Below, piece after piece: positions 5,257 through 5,526 of a DNA stretch of 5,526 bases. Source of the DNA: an uncultured Selenomonadales bacterium. GTDB lineage: Bacteria; Bacillota; Negativicutes; Selenomonadales; Selenomonadaceae. The notes beneath the pieces are model-generated. The model was given only the letters and a program-made list of their open reading frames with translations, was not told the DNA's origin and ran no database searches. Position 1 is the first letter of the stretch, and each line of letters begins with the position of its first letter. The stretch is taken from the NCBI GenBank assembly GCA_937915885.1, contig CALGGP010000079.1, positions 1 through 5,526 of the forward strand, read 5' to 3'. Both the position numbers and the translations under genes were made by a program.

Positions 5257-5335
5257 GGGCGCCGCTCAACGCTCCCACCCTCGGAGCGCGGCGCCCGACA
5301 GAGCTCGAGGTTCCCACCCCGCGTTGGCGGCGCCC
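5257..5335 (+). repeat. Repeat element copy R3, best-preserved copy
   Basis: This 79-bp copy starts GGGCGCCGCTCAACGC (5257-5272) and ends GCGTTGGCGGCGCCC (5321-5335); the arms are perfectly complementary apart from one extra T. The 5' GGGCGCCGC is also exactly complementary to the internal GCGGCGCCC (5288-5296), giving a competing 9-bp hairpin. CCCACCC motifs lie at 5274 and 5313. A T8 tract (5248-5255) lies just before it, and the 39-bp tandem array follows directly. Confidence 0.85.
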
Positions 5336-5340
5336 ATTCC

Positions 5341-5526
5341 GCGTTAGTGGCGGCACCGATTTTTCAACAGCGCCCGTCTCGCGTTGGCGGCGACCGATTT
5401 TTTCAACAGCGCCCGTCTCGCGTTGGCGGCGATCGATTTTTTCAACAGCGCCCGTCCCGCGTTGGCGGCGACCGATTTTTTCAACAGCGCCCGTCTCGCG
5501 TTGGCGGCGACCGATTTTTTTCAACA
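5341..5526. repeat. 39-bp tandem repeat array, at least 4.7 units, continuing past the window
   Basis: Units start at 5341 (40 bp, degenerate), 5381, 5420, 5459 and 5498 (cut by the edge). The consensus runs GCGTTGGCGGCGACCGAT, a T run, CAACAGCGCCCGTCTC. Units 5381 and 5459 are identical. The T run is 5, 6, 6, 6 and 7 bases long in successive units. There are no unique spacers, so it is not CRISPR. On the minus strand the full 39-bp units read as a 13-residue repeat (EKIGRRQRETGAV), but the T-run changes break the phase in the end units. I take it as non-coding. Confidence 0.88.

Noticed and set aside
5248..5296. Rho-independent terminator formed by the R3 hairpin
   Set aside because: The T run precedes the hairpin on the plus strand, and on the gene (minus) strand the hairpin is followed by A residues, so it fits neither direction.
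5207..5524. A 106-residue N-terminal extension of the hydrolase-like protein, made of 13-residue repeats
   Set aside because: It consists of tandem-repeat and element DNA. T-run length changes shift the repeat phase, there is a good Shine-Dalgarno site just before ATG 5206, and the family starts with a short N-terminus like that one.
5341..5526. CRISPR array
   Set aside because: The 39-bp units are contiguous with no unique spacers between them.

Overview
The window carries a compact minus-strand gene set inside unusually repeat-rich DNA. Reading 5'->3' on the minus strand (right to left), the order is: a 39-bp tandem array and one ~79-bp inverted-terminus repeat (5257-5526); a small membrane metal-dependent hydrolase-like protein (YdjM/DUF457 type, 4694-5206); a near-consensus promoter (4669-4697); a membrane-anchored DUF2939-like protein (3451-4626); a 270-bp gap filled mainly by two oppositely oriented copies of the same ~78-bp repeat (3208-3401); a PilP/GspC-like inner-membrane protein (2530-3180); a secretin (1200-2537); and the start of a very large type ISP-like restriction helicase gene that runs off the left edge (1-1186).

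The secretin and PilP-like protein point to a diderm bacterium with type IV pilus, competence or type II secretion machinery. The moderately high GC, strong Gram-positive-style Shine-Dalgarno sites (AGAGGTGAT, AAGGAG) and general look of the DUF2939-like protein suggest a diderm Firmicute (Negativicutes, perhaps Selenomonadales). This placement is an inference from style and was not tested by a search.

PilP-like and secretin genes overlap by 8 bp and are clearly co-translated. The restriction gene starts 13 bp after the secretin stop, with its ribosome binding site abutting the stop codon, so it is probably on the same transcript. As read here it has a one-base frameshift just after the nuclease core. 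Further on, between helicase motif I and the missing motif II, its frame is filled by repeat DNA that stays open to the window edge.

The most interesting content is the repeat system. Four copies of a 77-79 bp element (257-333 minus, 3209-3286 plus, 3323-3400 minus, 5257-5335 plus) have ~15-bp terminal inverted repeats whose two arms change together between copies. One copy lies in frame inside the restriction helicase gene. The 39-bp tandem array at the right edge shares the element's terminal module. At the left edge a perfect 17-bp inverted repeat encloses a loop that is a one-base-loop G-quadruplex motif on the minus strand.
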